Part shown: one piece after another, positions 48,576 through 59,681 of the stretch | How positions within the stretch are numbered: the stretch's first letter is position 1 | Layout of the letters: every line of letters starts with the position of its first letter | Assembly (NCBI RefSeq): GCF_020360975.1 | Contig: NW_025408670.1 | Location: forward strand, 5,084,001-5,148,000 | Origin: Hirsutella rhossiliensis | Taxonomy: Eukaryota; Ascomycota; Sordariomycetes; Hypocreales; Ophiocordycipitaceae | Reading direction: 5' to 3' | DNA length: 64,000 bases | The notes under the pieces: generated by a model | The model's database searches: none | Seen by the model: only the letters and a program-made list of their open reading frames with translations | What the model was told of the DNA's origin: nothing | Position numbers and translations under genes: made by a program

Positions 48576-49540
48576 ACCCGTCATGCGCATACAAACGTTA
48601 ATGTTTCTAGGCCCCGATCCCGCCATCCGCTAGGCCAACAAGCGGCGAACGTTGTCTTGCGCCTCGCCACAAGTATGAGCATGTCACTCTTTGACGCTTC
48701 GCTTCTGGGTCTTGTCTTTTCTGTTACTACTTCATCCTTTGTGTTTTTTTCTCGCCGCACTGCGTCAAGTGATTTCCAGGGACCCATGGGGACATACCCA
48801 TAAGATCGACTCACTCGGGAGTTTCATGCGATGTGCGACAGTATGGGACAAGGGGGAATCAGTATCGATTTCACGGCCTACGCCACTGAGATATTTTCCT
48901 TGCTGGTCGATCTTGCAGCGACAGGGATACGGATGGACTACATGTGGCAGCTTCCGGATCTTGCAAAATCAATCACTTCCATCACTCGTCACCTTGCTCG
49001 ACACTTTCATAGCATTGGCAGCTCAGCAACCGCAACAGACGCCGACCTTGGCTCTTGGTTTCTTTTGACCAGTGTAACCCCGGGGTCATTAAAGCTTCGA
49101 CTGCGCCGAGCTGCTGCTCTCAGCTTCGTGTATCAATGATCAGAACCACGGTCAATTTGGCTTTCCGAACTTTAGTCGGCCGCGGCTGTCGGCTTCCAGA
49201 TGAACGCATGCGATCAGGACCGCCTCACTCCGCTGACTGACTTCATCTGATTGTTCGCATTCAATCGTGAACATGCCGCCATCTACGAATCAACAAGCCA
49301 TTCGCCGTGATCGCACTGTCGCCATCAATAAACCTGCTGCTCGCGGTCACGCATTCTGCTGGGAGCCACCCGCGATAGAAGGACAGTGCGGCACCATGCG
49401 TCTACTACACACTCTTCCCATTATGGGCAAAATCGTGGTGGACAGTACACGACAAGAATGGCTTATGAAGCAGGTTGCTCAGCGTACGACGCGCAGAATA
49501 CCCTAGTCATCATCAGAGATGCTCGCTAATCTATACAGGC

Positions 49541-49581
49541 ATTCGACGAGTGTAATTCTCCATCGACGAGTGTAATCCTCC
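49541..49581. repeat. Direct duplication of a 20-base segment
   Basis: ATTCGACGAGTGTAATTCTCC is followed at once by ATCGACGAGTGTAATCCTCC, differing at two positions. Confidence 0.85.
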
Positions 49582-49614
49582 AAAAGCAGCATCTTCCAGG
49601 GTGTTTGGGCCGCT

Positions 49615-50472
49615 TCAGTTTCGTTGACACCTTGGACACAGCCTCTGTGCCATCTCTCCGGATAAGACTCTACCGGCACCACCGGCCGATGCGCCATCAT
49701 GGCTCTTGTCATCAGCAATCCAGCAGCTGACAACCAGGACGTTCGCTGGTACAGCTTCCTTTTCTCGCCTGTGGCTGACTTCCCAGTAGTAGCATCTTCC
49801 CAGCGAGCGCGATTTAGGAAGCAAGCTTGGACAGACTAGCCAGCGCCAACTCACTTGAGCCAGAGGTACGTGTCCAGCGTCAAAGCTGCCACGGCTATAT
49901 ATGCCCTGGTAGTACCCTGCGATGGATGTGAGTAAGCTTGAGCGTATGATCACGTGAGACTGTTTGATCCCTTTCTTCAATCGAAACCACAGAGTGCCCG
50001 GGCACATGCATTGCTTCTCGATCACAAGACTTCTGCAGACCACGTTTGGGTTGCGCAGAAGACTGCGCGCTGTCTTCTCAGCGGCATATCGCGATCCGCA
50101 TAAGGCTGGTATGAGAAGCGTAGATTGACAGTTGACGAGCTTGCCTGAGCATCGTGTTACTGGAATACGTAGTGAATTTTGCCCAGGGCTATAGCGCCTA
50201 AGCAGACATTTTGGCAACAGTATAGTAAGCTGCCTTTGGAAACAGCATTTAAGCTTATTGACTCGTTGCATTCTCATCCCTATCGTGAATTGAGCCATTA
50301 TGCGGCCTGTCTTGGCTGCCACAAGGTGCAGCAGAGCAGAAGTTTCATACGTTTCTTCTATGCACAAGTACTCAGACAGCCAATGCTCGGAACACACGGT
50401 CCCAGGACAAAGTCGTGAGCGCGGCGGCAGAGACGACAAGGGGGCCGGCGAGGTGGGTGAGCCTTTGTTCAT
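49615..50472 (-). other. Unrecognised 285-codon open frame (doubtful gene)
   Basis: An ATG-initiated, unspliced frame of 285 codons begins five bases after the SEC39 stop codon on the same strand. In DNA of roughly even base composition an open frame this long is unlikely by chance. Against a real gene: the product is rich in Cys, Arg, Ser and Leu without any motif, signal peptide or membrane segment I recognise, and there is no room for a promoter outside SEC39. It may be a lineage-specific gene, a relic, or chance. Confidence 0.2.
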
Positions 50473-50476
50473 TCTC

Positions 50477-53332
50477 TCAACTTGTTTCCGTCCGGCCCTG
50501 ATTTACATTGGCCCCAATCAGCCATCCTACGCTTGAGACCAATGTGCCCGTGGCGGCCTCTCTCAGCTGATCCCTTCTCCTGGCACGGCAATTTTCCGGC
50601 TCTGTGGGTTCTACAGATGCCGGCGGCCCTCCGGTGACTGCACCTTGTAGGCTCGAGAGTCCCGTGAGGTTTTTCTGGGCGATCTTCGCTGTGGCCCTGG
50701 AAAGATCGAAGAGAGACATGGGCGCCTCATCTGCCTGCCGGGCGGCGGCGCTGGCGGTCATGTTCCGAGGCGGGTATACTTTGCCGGGAACTGGGGCATC
50801 AAACGTGCCGGGAATGTCGGCCAAGTCTGCCCTGGCGTCCCAGGCAGCCTCATTGGCTGCTTCCTCTTTGATGGCCGAATCCAGCTGCTCTTCACAGCGC
50901 CGGAAACTCTTGAGAATATCCTGAAGTTGGCAGGTTGGCGCAATTCTCAGAGCTGTAGCCAGACATTCCATGCGTTGCTCCAGATGCCGGATCTCGGGGT
51001 TTCCACTGGCTGTCCCCAGATGGGTCGGCTGCTGAGACCGGTCGGTGCGAAGGTATTGGCCCGCTCCAAGAGCGGCCTGCCACGACCACCTATCGCAAAG
51101 ACTCTTGGCTTCATCCGGGCCAAGAGTTCCGAGGCGGCTGACGACATACGAATATGCCGTCTCGAAGTCGTCCTCCCGCAGAGCGGCCTCCACACACATG
51201 GCGACGATGCGCCTTTCGGTAACAAAGAATCGTGTGTCCCGGTCACCAGTCGATGAGGCCAGAGTCTGATAAGATCTGTCGCGGGAAGGCAGTCCGGCGC
51301 GGACCATGTTGATTCCCATTTCCACAAATTCTTGCAAGCGAGTGTATGCCTTGGGATTCTGCTGGAGCACTTTGTCGATGATGGAAATGGGATCAGAGTG
51401 AACTCGCAGAACCACGGGACCAAAAGGTTCGCCCTGCTTGAGAACGAGCCGGTAATCACTCAACGCGTGTGTGGCTTTCAAGAGGGCCCGGATACGTTTG
51501 GTTCCCGGTAATGCATCGCTCACCGTCCTGGGGAAAGCGTGGATGCTGATGGCGCGTCAGCTGCATGGAAACGACGATGGGGTGGAGGCGAATTACATCT
51601 CGTCACATTGCTTCAAGCCGCCCCGAGCGCGGTTCGGGTTCGAGGCGTTGTCAAAGGCGTTGAGGGCAGAGTTGAAAACGACTTCTTGAATCACATCCGC
51701 GGCAAGGGGCCTCTCTGCGCCGTCTTCAAACAGTCTTCTCGCGAGCGTATAATCTATAAGCGCATCAGACGAGGCGTCACGGCGCAGGTAGCAAGAAGGG
51801 GCTCTCGGGAGGTACATACGCGATTTGACAAGCAGTGCTTTGAGGAACTCGCTTTCAATGTGCTCTCTGGGCACCATCACTAGAACACCTCGGACAGCGC
51901 TGGGGGTTGACGTGTTGGCTGTCTGACCCCAGTCACGAAGCCAAAGTATCTCACGTCTTGTTCTTATCCAGAACTCTTCATCAACTAGTTGCGCATTGCT
52001 CGATATTGCATGAAACAATTTCCCAACTTCGCTCCTCTGCTCCCTCCCGTCTCCGAGGAAGGCGAGGTCCCCAGCTCTCTTGACGGTGCAAGGTACGCCA
52101 AGGTGTGTCAAGATGAATGCACTCAGAACTAGTGTCATCAACAAGCTGGTGGCAGCGTCGCTTGGCAGTGTCAAGGGGTTGCTAGACTGAAGCAGGTCGT
52201 TCCTCATGTGCGTTGCCGCCTTCGCTCCGCCAAGGTTCGGAATGTCGACGGTGGACATGTCGGGCAAAGCGCCGAGTGCGTCTTGTAGTGATAAGTCGCC
52301 CCGCCCGTGGCCCAAGAGCGATCGTATCTTCGTACACATTCGATAGGAAGCACTGAGGGAGTCGGTCGTGGCCTCCTGCACCATGTACAATGACGCCAGC
52401 ACTGCTCTGGCATAGCTTTGCTCCAAGTAGCGCTGTCTGGGCTCCGGAAGCTTCAAATTGGCTCCGTGACCGAAGTGAACGTCAGCCGGTCCGTCCCATT
52501 GCTCGACTGCATCAGCCATAAACTTCCATGACGTGATCGCCTGGGAGGTAAGCCATTCCAAAGCTTGCTCCCAGCCAGGGCATGAGCCTGGGGTTGGAGC
52601 CTGGGAGTCCGCGGTGACCCCGGATTCACCGCCTGCTTCAGCCCAGCGAGTGTCCTGGTACAGCCAGGGTCCTATAAGTCCCCTCAAGTCCCGGCCGAGG
52701 TCGCTCTGGGCGTTCTGAGTGCTGCCGCTGCGGGCCAGAAGATATAGGACAGCGTCCGGGCCATCAAGGTTCTGGAACTGGGCTAGAGAATAGGCGGGTG
52801 AGGTCTCGGCGTAGTATTCCACGTTCCTCCTCACGAACGGTAAGACGGCCGAGACAATCCAGGTGCGCAGCGCTGGAGAATGGTTGATAAAGGGGACTAG
52901 CAGATCGGGGAGGTACGCGAGCATGCCTGTCTCGGCATCCATCCTATGCGCTCTCTGGAAGAGAAAGAGGCTAAGCGAGTCGTCCTTGTCCTGTGTCGGG
53001 GCATCAGAGCACTGCAGCTGAGCAAGGTGCAGCTTGTTGGCCTTTTTCGAGGCCAGTTGGTTGGACAGGGCGCTGACGGGAGATGTGTCGAGCTCGAGCT
53101 CGAGCTCAGGTCGCGAGACGAGTTCGCCAGCGGCGCTTCCTTGTAGGAAATCCACGTATACGTCTGGCTTGACCGTCTCGGGAAGATGGGTGAGGAGGAT
53201 TCGTAGCAGAACATGGTTGTGCAGAACGGCCGGATACTGAGCGGCAAGCTGGTCGAGTCCACGCACATCGGCATGAGCAGCGAGATGAACAGCCAAGAGC
53301 AACACCTTTGCCGGCGTCAGCGTGCTGCCCAT
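50477..53332 (-). CDS. SEC39: Sec39-domain protein of the Dsl1 ER tether
   Basis: Exons 51597-53332 and 50477-51527 give 928 residues; the junction reads LKQCDEMTVSDALPG. The start MGSTLTPAKVLLLAVHLAAH is the usual opening of fungal Sec39 proteins and lies in a good context at 53332. The Sec39 fold is an all-helical solenoid; supporting segments include LPDLLVPFINHSPALRTWIV, VIQEVVFNSALNAFDNASN and VLLRILLTHLPETVKPDVYV. The C-terminus ends with VSSVGWLIGANVNQ. Role by family: with Dsl1 and Tip20 it tethers Golgi-derived COPI vesicles to the ER SNAREs; the metazoan relative is NBAS. It diverges from NDUFS5 across 481 bases. Confidence 0.9.
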
Positions 53333-53813
53333 GGCTGCTGACAGAGGACGCCAGTTCCCTGGCCCAGTGCGTGGGGAAGCGAAAGGCCGCACTGCTTCTT
53401 CGAGTCGCGATTCCCGCTTCAGCTATTTCGAGGCTGTTGCTGGGATTTGACGACGGAGCGCTCGATGCAGGCAAGCGAGGGCACTTGATGCCAGGCTGAT
53501 AATTATAGCTGCGCTCACTACGAAGTTGCTGGGTGAGGTAAGGCACGGGATGTCGATTGATTAGTCATTGGCTCGCACCACTCTAGCGCCCCACTGCAGT
53601 CACCACCAAGAACTCGGCAACCTTCGCGACAACCATCACGACGGGTGCTTGCTTGCCCACTGTCGGCTCTCCTGCAAGTCGGCCACTCGACAATCATCTC
53701 CTCATAATCGGACTAGGTCTCCGGAGCACCGGCTCTTCCGCGAGGCTGCCTTGGTTTTCTCACCCAGCGCGTCACCGACCTGGTTCGTTCGCTACGAAGC
53801 GGCTTCATCCTCC
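53333..53813. other. Divergent intergenic region, SEC39/NDUFS5
   Basis: 481 bases holding both promoters. No gene or repeat seen. Confidence 0.5.
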
Positions 53814-54295
53814 ATGGCGTCGGGATACGGAATGCACGGCGGTCGGCTTCCCCGCCATTGTTCTGATCTCTTGCCGTTACTCAAGTCTTTGCTGACTGGG
53901 CCATATTTTCGTCCCTGTTGCAGGCCCCGGCCGCTGCTTTCCCTTCTGGCAAGATGTCTTCGCTTGCTACGTCGTCAATACCACCGCCGAAGACGACTCG
54001 GGAAAGAAGAAGTGCGCAATGCCGCTGGAGGACTACTACGAATGCTTGCATCACAAGAAAGAGGTTGGCGCTCTCCTTTTGACTCTTCCAACCTCCCAAT
54101 GCCACTGCGTCTCGCAAACAAGCAGCAGCTCACCAGTCCATACACGTGCAGCATGCGAGAGCCCTTGCCATGCAGGCGGCCCAGGCTCGAGCCGATACAG
54201 CCACTCCTCGCGACGACGGCCCGAGTGCGACGCAAATACGGAATTTGGGCTTGCTTGGCAAGAAGGAGGATACGAAAAGGGTCCTAGGACGTTAG
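53814..54295 (+). CDS. Complex I accessory subunit NDUFS5 (twin Cx9C)
   Basis: Exons 53814-53841, 53924-54063 and 54152-54295 give 103 residues. The first exon is 28 bases (MASGYGMHG). The core GRCFPFWQDVFACYVVNTTA, GKKKCAMPLEDYYECLHHKK carries two Cx9C motifs: Cys-FPFWQDVFA-Cys and Cys-AMPLEDYYE-Cys, so the protein is expected to be imported into the mitochondrial intermembrane space by the Mia40 disulfide relay. The third exon adds an Ala/Arg helix (HARALAMQAAQARADTA) and a charged tail ending KRVLGR. The acceptor at 54151 was preferred over 54136 because it yields HHKKEHARAL; the other is also in frame and adds five residues. Too fragmented to be seen as an ORF. Confidence 0.88.
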
Positions 54296-57200
54296 ACAGG
54301 CCCAGGGCATGAGTCTCCGCTGTACACACTTGCCGGATCTCTCGCTCCCATCTTGTGTCGTTGTCACCATTTCGGGCCGGGCTAAACGGCGAGCGGCGAG
54401 GAAATCAAGGCTAAGGGGTTGCAGACGAGGGGAGATGAATCAAGCTTGTTGCTTGACCAATATATCGTACGTCCATTCTCGCTCCCTCGCTCATCAGTGT
54501 TCCTGTTCCAGCCGTGCGCCATAGGCTCGGTGCTTGTCCGGCGGGAACAGAACCTGAACCATGCTCGTGGGACTCGGAACAAGTATTTTGGGTTGGTGAA
54601 TTACAGGGCTGCGGACATGGTGCTCGTGGGCATATACCTGGGAGCTGACAAGGAGCTTATTCCAAGCGTTGTGCCGAGTCAGCGGAGGGCACTCAGCTGC
54701 TCGACGTGTTTGCGTTGCTGAGGACTACTCTCGCCCCGTCTCGACTCTTGGTGGGTTGCACATGGTCTATTGACGCCGCCGTTTGGGACTGTGGGTCACG
54801 ACAGTCGCTTTTTGCTGATTCGCTGCCTCCCGTACTGGATGGATTCCCTAGCCACATCTCCCTTGGCTTTGCCATGCGCGGCCTGCCACGCCGCGGTGTA
54901 TTCCCCTGGTGGAGGAAGACGGGTGGACGGAGGATTTGCCCGAGGTTAGATGTCGAGCCTCAGACGATGGCCCAGTTGTGTCGCACACGCATGGTTCCGC
55001 GGGTCGTGGGTACGTGGCGGTTGGGTTGAACAAGGTGTCGACGCGACGTGGGTGCCTCGGCTCGTCCGTCCGGGAACCGAAAAGAGACGGAGGGCTTCTA
55101 AAAGGCGCGCCATTGTGGGTGCTGCCAGAGAGGGGGATTCGGGCAGCGGTGGAGGCTTTGAAACCCGCCCCCACAGGTGTGTTCCGGGGCTCGTCGCTAC
55201 CGGGTAGCGGTGGAGGGAAGGGGGAAGAGGGTGCGTGTGGATGCGCCGCATTCCCCGGTGCGCGCCCGACATTGTTGCACACGCGGGCTGGGAATCCGAA
55301 ATTCTTCGGTTGATGAACGGGATTTTTCCCGCGACGATTTGTCCCACCCCCCGGGGAACCCTCCTCATTGGCGGTAAGCAGGGGGGGGGACTGTACTGTA
55401 TAAAAAGATACTGCACTGTACTGCACTGTACACCCAGGACTCTGACGCGAGCAACGGCTGGACTTGCGGATGCCCACTTTTGACAACTGCCTGTCATACA
55501 CCCATATACCATATACAGCGACTTCGGCCCGATGGAACCGGACTCGGCCCGTCCTGGCTACTAACTGAGCTTTTCGTGTCGGGATTGCGACGGTCCTGGC
55601 GGCCCTCGGGTACCGGGAAGTGGAAGGCCAAGAAGAGCCGTGCCCAAAGTAAGTTACAGCCAGGAAAAGAAACGACGGAAAGGAGAAAAGAAAGAACGAG
55701 GCAACGGTGAGACTAAAGATACACTCCTCCAGGGCATCTGGGGCATATCTAGATTTGTACCAGTTATGTATGTGCTTACTCTGCATGTCTTGGAGCACCG
55801 CTTCCGTTGTTTTGGGGTCGAGAGTAACTTACCGTCCCATGCACCCACCATGCATGCATGCATGCCTCGTCACTAATCACGGCCCCATCCGGATCAGTCC
55901 TGGTGTCTCGGACCCGACAACGGCTGGCAATTTCAACGCCGTCCGCCAACGGCTCGACAGCAGCCACGCCGTTGGCCCTCGTCCAAGACAAGGTCGACTG
56001 CACTGTACCTACCCTGCCGGCCAGGATCTCTCGGCGACCCGTGTTAACCATGTATGTAGTATGTACAGTACATATGGTTGTGGCCACATTTTCCTTCGCC
56101 CACGGGGTCGACACCCTCGCTCAACGGCCTTGGCATGCTGGAATCAGGAGGGTCGCCGGCCACCACAACTTCCATCGTCTTCGTCGCGACACCCGGTCCC
56201 GGCGTTTTGTCGGTTGGGTGCCAGCTGCAACGGCCTCCGCATCCGTGCCAGAGCGAGAAGAAGGGGGGCCAGACAGGGGTGCTCCAGCCTCCGAGGACCA
56301 ATCCTGTCCACCCCCACCCCCTTGTCCCCTCTGTGCACTGTATCTTTACCGTGGGCAGGGATGTAAGATCAGTGACGTAGGCATGCTGTATGACGAGGCT
56401 TGTACTGTACTATAAGGAGAATGCTGCACAGTACCGTCGCTTGGGCGGGCGTGTGCGTCGGGGGCGTCCCCGAAGACGCAACGGCCAAGGCCCACTGGGC
56501 TCGTAACCAATCTCTTTGCGCGGAACACAGTGGACACAGGCCGTCAACTTGTGGATATCAGTACTAATTACCCAGGCAGCTCGGCGTTGAGATTAGACAA
56601 CCGGCGTTCCTCGGGACAGTCGACAGTTGGTTCAAGCCTCTTTCCATGGGCGGAAGGCGGCAAGTTGCAAAGCGCCGCTCTCGGCCATGGCGTGGGGGGA
56701 AAAGGACGGTGATTGTCAAGCAAATGCACTCTGTTCCAAGGTGGTGCGGCACCGTCTACTTCCGTCTCGGCGTACGACCAACCAGCCAAGTCATCCGCCC
56801 ACCCGGAAGACGTAGAACAAACAGGAAGAAGAGGCGAGGACTCGGGATGAGAGAGAACTTGCAGGGCGGGTGCTCCAAGGGGTGTCCGAGAGGCCAGGAG
56901 TGAACCCGTCCAGAGGACATTTCCCCAACGGCCAGCGGCAACATGGAAGCCACTGGGCCCGTGGTCACCAAACCGCATCGGGAAACCGAGGAAGTGGTTC
57001 AACGCCCTCTCCGTTCATTTGCTGGGCCATGGCAGATGGTCCCCAGAGACATGCCGCGAGGTACGACGAAAGAGTTTGCCGAGACTCGTCAAGGTCGCCA
57101 ATAAGAGCTAGGGGTCATGGCAGTTTCCATACCTCGCTAAGTATACGGAGTAGCAGTCGCCGAGTGCTTAACCGGTAACTTATAAGGTACTGTAGCTGCT

Positions 57201-58685
57201 CCTCAAGAGCACAACTCAAGAGCACAATGCCCGCTTACAAGCATGTGCCTTGATAGGTATCCGTACACTCGATCAAGTGAAGAGACGTTGGGAAGGCGGG
57301 CAAAAGTCGGTGCCGAGCGAAAGCATTTCAATCGGCGGTACCTGGCATCTACGAGTAATTAACTAATAGTGCCTATCAAGATGCCCTCGTACACATTTAG
57401 GTTGCGTGCGTGTGGGAGGTAGAGGTACCTATGCATCGCTCGCGTATGCAGTACCTACGGATACCAAGGCACACCTCAACCTTATCTCCCACGTACCTGG
57501 GTGGGGCGGAGCGGGGAGCTTGACTGCCAAAGTCCCTCTTGGGTACTTTGCACAGTCCCGCATACAGTACGGACACAGTGACAGGCTTGTCCCGTCCCCC
57601 TCAGTCGCATCGCTGCCGATCGCGAACCGGCTCCATTATTCCAAATCTTGCTCGCATCTTAGCTGCACCGCTCAACCTAATTTCGACAGGCCCTTCCGGG
57701 AAGCGGGGAAGAAGCCCGTGATGCTCTTTTAAGCCTTCGACCGGCTTGGCCCGCTGCATCCATCAACCTTGGCCCCAACTTGCCGCCTACGGATGAGCGA
57801 GACGCAAAACGCTTCTCCTCGGCTCAACCAGTCAAGACGGTAAACGTTGCTGCCAGACACGACGTGGACGTCTTACCAACCGGACCGCAAAGGCAAAAAA
57901 AATAAACCAGCGCAGAGTAACGCAACAAGAAAAAGAAAGGAAAACAAGAACACGTCATGTTTCAATTGGTAAAAACTCTACCCCCCCTTTTCTTTTCCTT
58001 CCTGTACTTTCGTACTTGCACCACAAGACGGAGAGACACAGACAGGGTGACTCCCAAGCTCGGAACCAAGGAGAAAGGAGGAAATTGATTTTGCGCCTCT
58101 TTCCCTACTGTCGTCGAAGCCCTCCCGACTGCTCCAGGCCCGGCCCAACAACACTGCGCACCAAGGATCCATCTCTAGACACGCCTACGTAGCCTTAGCA
58201 CCCCGACGATGCAGACATGGCAGTAACTGAACGGGGTGAAATCCATCAGACAGAGCTGGGTATTAATGAATGCTCCTGAAACTCTATTTGGCCCCAAGAG
58301 CGCGACCCCGTGTGAGAGTTCTGCAAAGAGCTGCCTTTGAACATTCATGAGCGGTACCACCATGACACTCGATCCGACCCAACCTGCTGCTGCCCGCATG
58401 TTGCCTGTCACACTGCGTCACCGACGGCGTTGCCACTCGAGGCCACGCTTCCATCAGGCGCCTGCTTCATCCGTCCAAGAAAAAAAAAATCAAAGTACTT
58501 CCCGAGTCAGTGCTCATGGCATCGTCGCCTCCACAGCAGACGACGCGAATCGTGCGTGTACAAACGCACATTGTTTTTCTCCCTCCTCGCAGCATGGATT
58601 CGACCCTGGGCCTCAGCATATGAGCGGGCTTCGGAAATGGCATCATCATGCTGAAAGGCTCATATGGCCATGATTGTAGCCTTTG
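54296..58685. other. 4.4-kb gene-poor region
   Basis: No gene I can support. It contains a run of ATGC units at about 55849-55865, GTACTGTA/TGCACTGTAC words at 55391-55431, GTATGTACAGTACATA at 56053-56068, TGTACTGTACTATA at 56402-56415 and poly-A/C tracts near 57895-57985 and 58480. The longest ATG-initiated frame (minus strand, 54848-55786, 312 residues) has no domain and a Pro/Ser/Arg composition typical of GC-rich noncoding DNA. The right end should include the flbD 3' UTR. Confidence 0.5.
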
Positions 58686-59681
58686 TCAACCAAGCAGCGT
58701 CGCCAGCCTCATCCTCGAGTCCCTATCTCGAGTGGCAGGCTCGGACCCGGACCCGGCCTGCTGCTGCTGCTCTTGGCTCTGCACAGGTGAGTTGGGCGCC
58801 GTTGGCAGCTGACCCAGGGCTCCTGCCAGAGGCGGACGAGGTTGCGACCCGGGCTGGCCATTTTGGGGAGCCAAGGAGCTGAGACTGGGCAGGCGGGCAC
58901 CCCTAGACCTTGAAGCCTGCCATGTTCGCAAGGGCGGCAGCTCAATGGGAGTCTGGTCCAGGACTCGCGAGCTGCCAGCCGGCGACGTCGTGTAGTTGGA
59001 GCCGGCATCCGACTCCGCGGGCTCAGATGAGCAGGGCGAGGGTAAAGGCGCCTCACCCCATAGGACATGACGGTGGAGTACATGGCCGTCGGCGGCTGGA
59101 GAGCGAGGGCAGGCGGCCGACCGAGGAAATGGGAGGCCACCCGGTCTCACCATGGGCAAGGGCACAACCCGTGGACACCTGTCGTCGTCAAAAAAGGCGT
59201 GTGTGTGTGTCTGTGCATGCGCGTATGCGTGGGATGGTGCTGCTGGCGTGTGTACCACGGCGCGGCGGCGGTCGAGGCGCTTGCGGCGATTCTGGCTACC
59301 GTTCCACCAATTCTTGACGGCGTTGTCGCTCCGGCCATGGAGTCGACGGGCGATTTCGGCCCAGCGCTTGCCAATCTCGTGTACAAGGCGTTCGATTTGC
59401 AGACCCTCCTCAGGAGTGATGGGCTCGTGGTTTAGCGTCGGCTTCAGGTTCTGGTGATAGCGCTCGCGACACTGCTTGGGGGTGCGCGAGCCCAGTGTCT
59501 GGGCTATGCGAACCCAGTTGAGAGGGCCATGTGCATGGACGAGCTGCATCAAATACTTGTCCTCTAAATTAGACCATGGTCCTCTTCGATGGCATGGCAT
59601 GGCGACTTCGGCGGGTGTTGACCCGTCCTCTGCCGTCGTAGGCGGCGAAAAGGAATCGGCTGGTGAGCTGTCGAACGGCAT
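58686..59681 (-). CDS. flbD: FlbD-type two-repeat Myb transcription factor
   Basis: Single exon, 331 residues from the ATG at 59681 or 304 from the ATG at 59600 (MPCHRRGPW); the latter resembles the usual FlbD start. Two Myb repeats follow at once: HRRGPWSNLEDKYLMQLVHA with NWVRIAQTLGSRTPKQCRER, then YHQNLKPTLNHEPITPEEGL, KRWAEIARRLHGRSDNAVKN and WWNGSQNRRKR. The block QCRERYHQNLKP and NAVKNWWNGS is characteristic of FlbD of Aspergillus nidulans and RCA-1 of Neurospora. The C-terminal half is Pro/Ser/His-rich, with a His-Ala/Thr repeat coded by a GT-rich microsatellite near 59203, and is presumably regulatory. Family role: nuclear activator of asexual sporulation; the target genes here are unknown. 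Confidence 0.9.
   Translation of the reverse strand: MPFDSSPADSFSPPTTAEDGSTPAEVAMPCHRRGPWSNLEDKYLMQLVHAHGPLNWVRIAQTLGSRTPKQCRERYHQNLKPTLNHEPITPEEGLQIERLVHEIGKRWAEIARRLHGRSDNAVKNWWNGSQNRRKRLDRRRAVVHTPAAPSHAYAHAQTHTHAFFDDDRCPRVVPLPMVRPGGLPFPRSAACPRSPAADGHVLHRHVLWGEAPLPSPCSSEPAESDAGSNYTTSPAGSSRVLDQTPIELPPLRTWQASRSRGARLPSLSSLAPQNGQPGSQPRPPLAGALGQLPTAPNSPVQSQEQQQQAGSGSEPATRDRDSRMRLATLLG

Larger units (their letters stand above)
48576..50476. other. Convergent gap, Tra2-like/SEC39
   Basis: 1.9 kb with no recognised gene. Base composition is visibly less GC-rich than the flanking coding DNA. It contains a 20-base direct duplication at 49541-49581 and a 285-codon minus-strand frame (49615-50472), annotated separately with low confidence. 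Confidence 0.5.

Noticed and set aside
48003..48633. Minus- and plus-strand frames of 160-207 codons over the Tra2-like repeats
   Set aside because: Ala/Thr/Val-rich shadows of Arg/Asp/Tyr codon repeats in other frames.
4420..53332. Trafficking gene cluster (TLG2, AP-1 gamma, SRP72, Syt1-like, SEC39)
   Set aside because: The genes are interspersed with unrelated ones on both strands and have separate promoters, so co-location is probably chance.
54848..55786. 312-residue minus-strand frame in the gene-poor region
   Set aside because: No domain, low-complexity Pro/Ser/Arg composition and no intron or start context that favours it.
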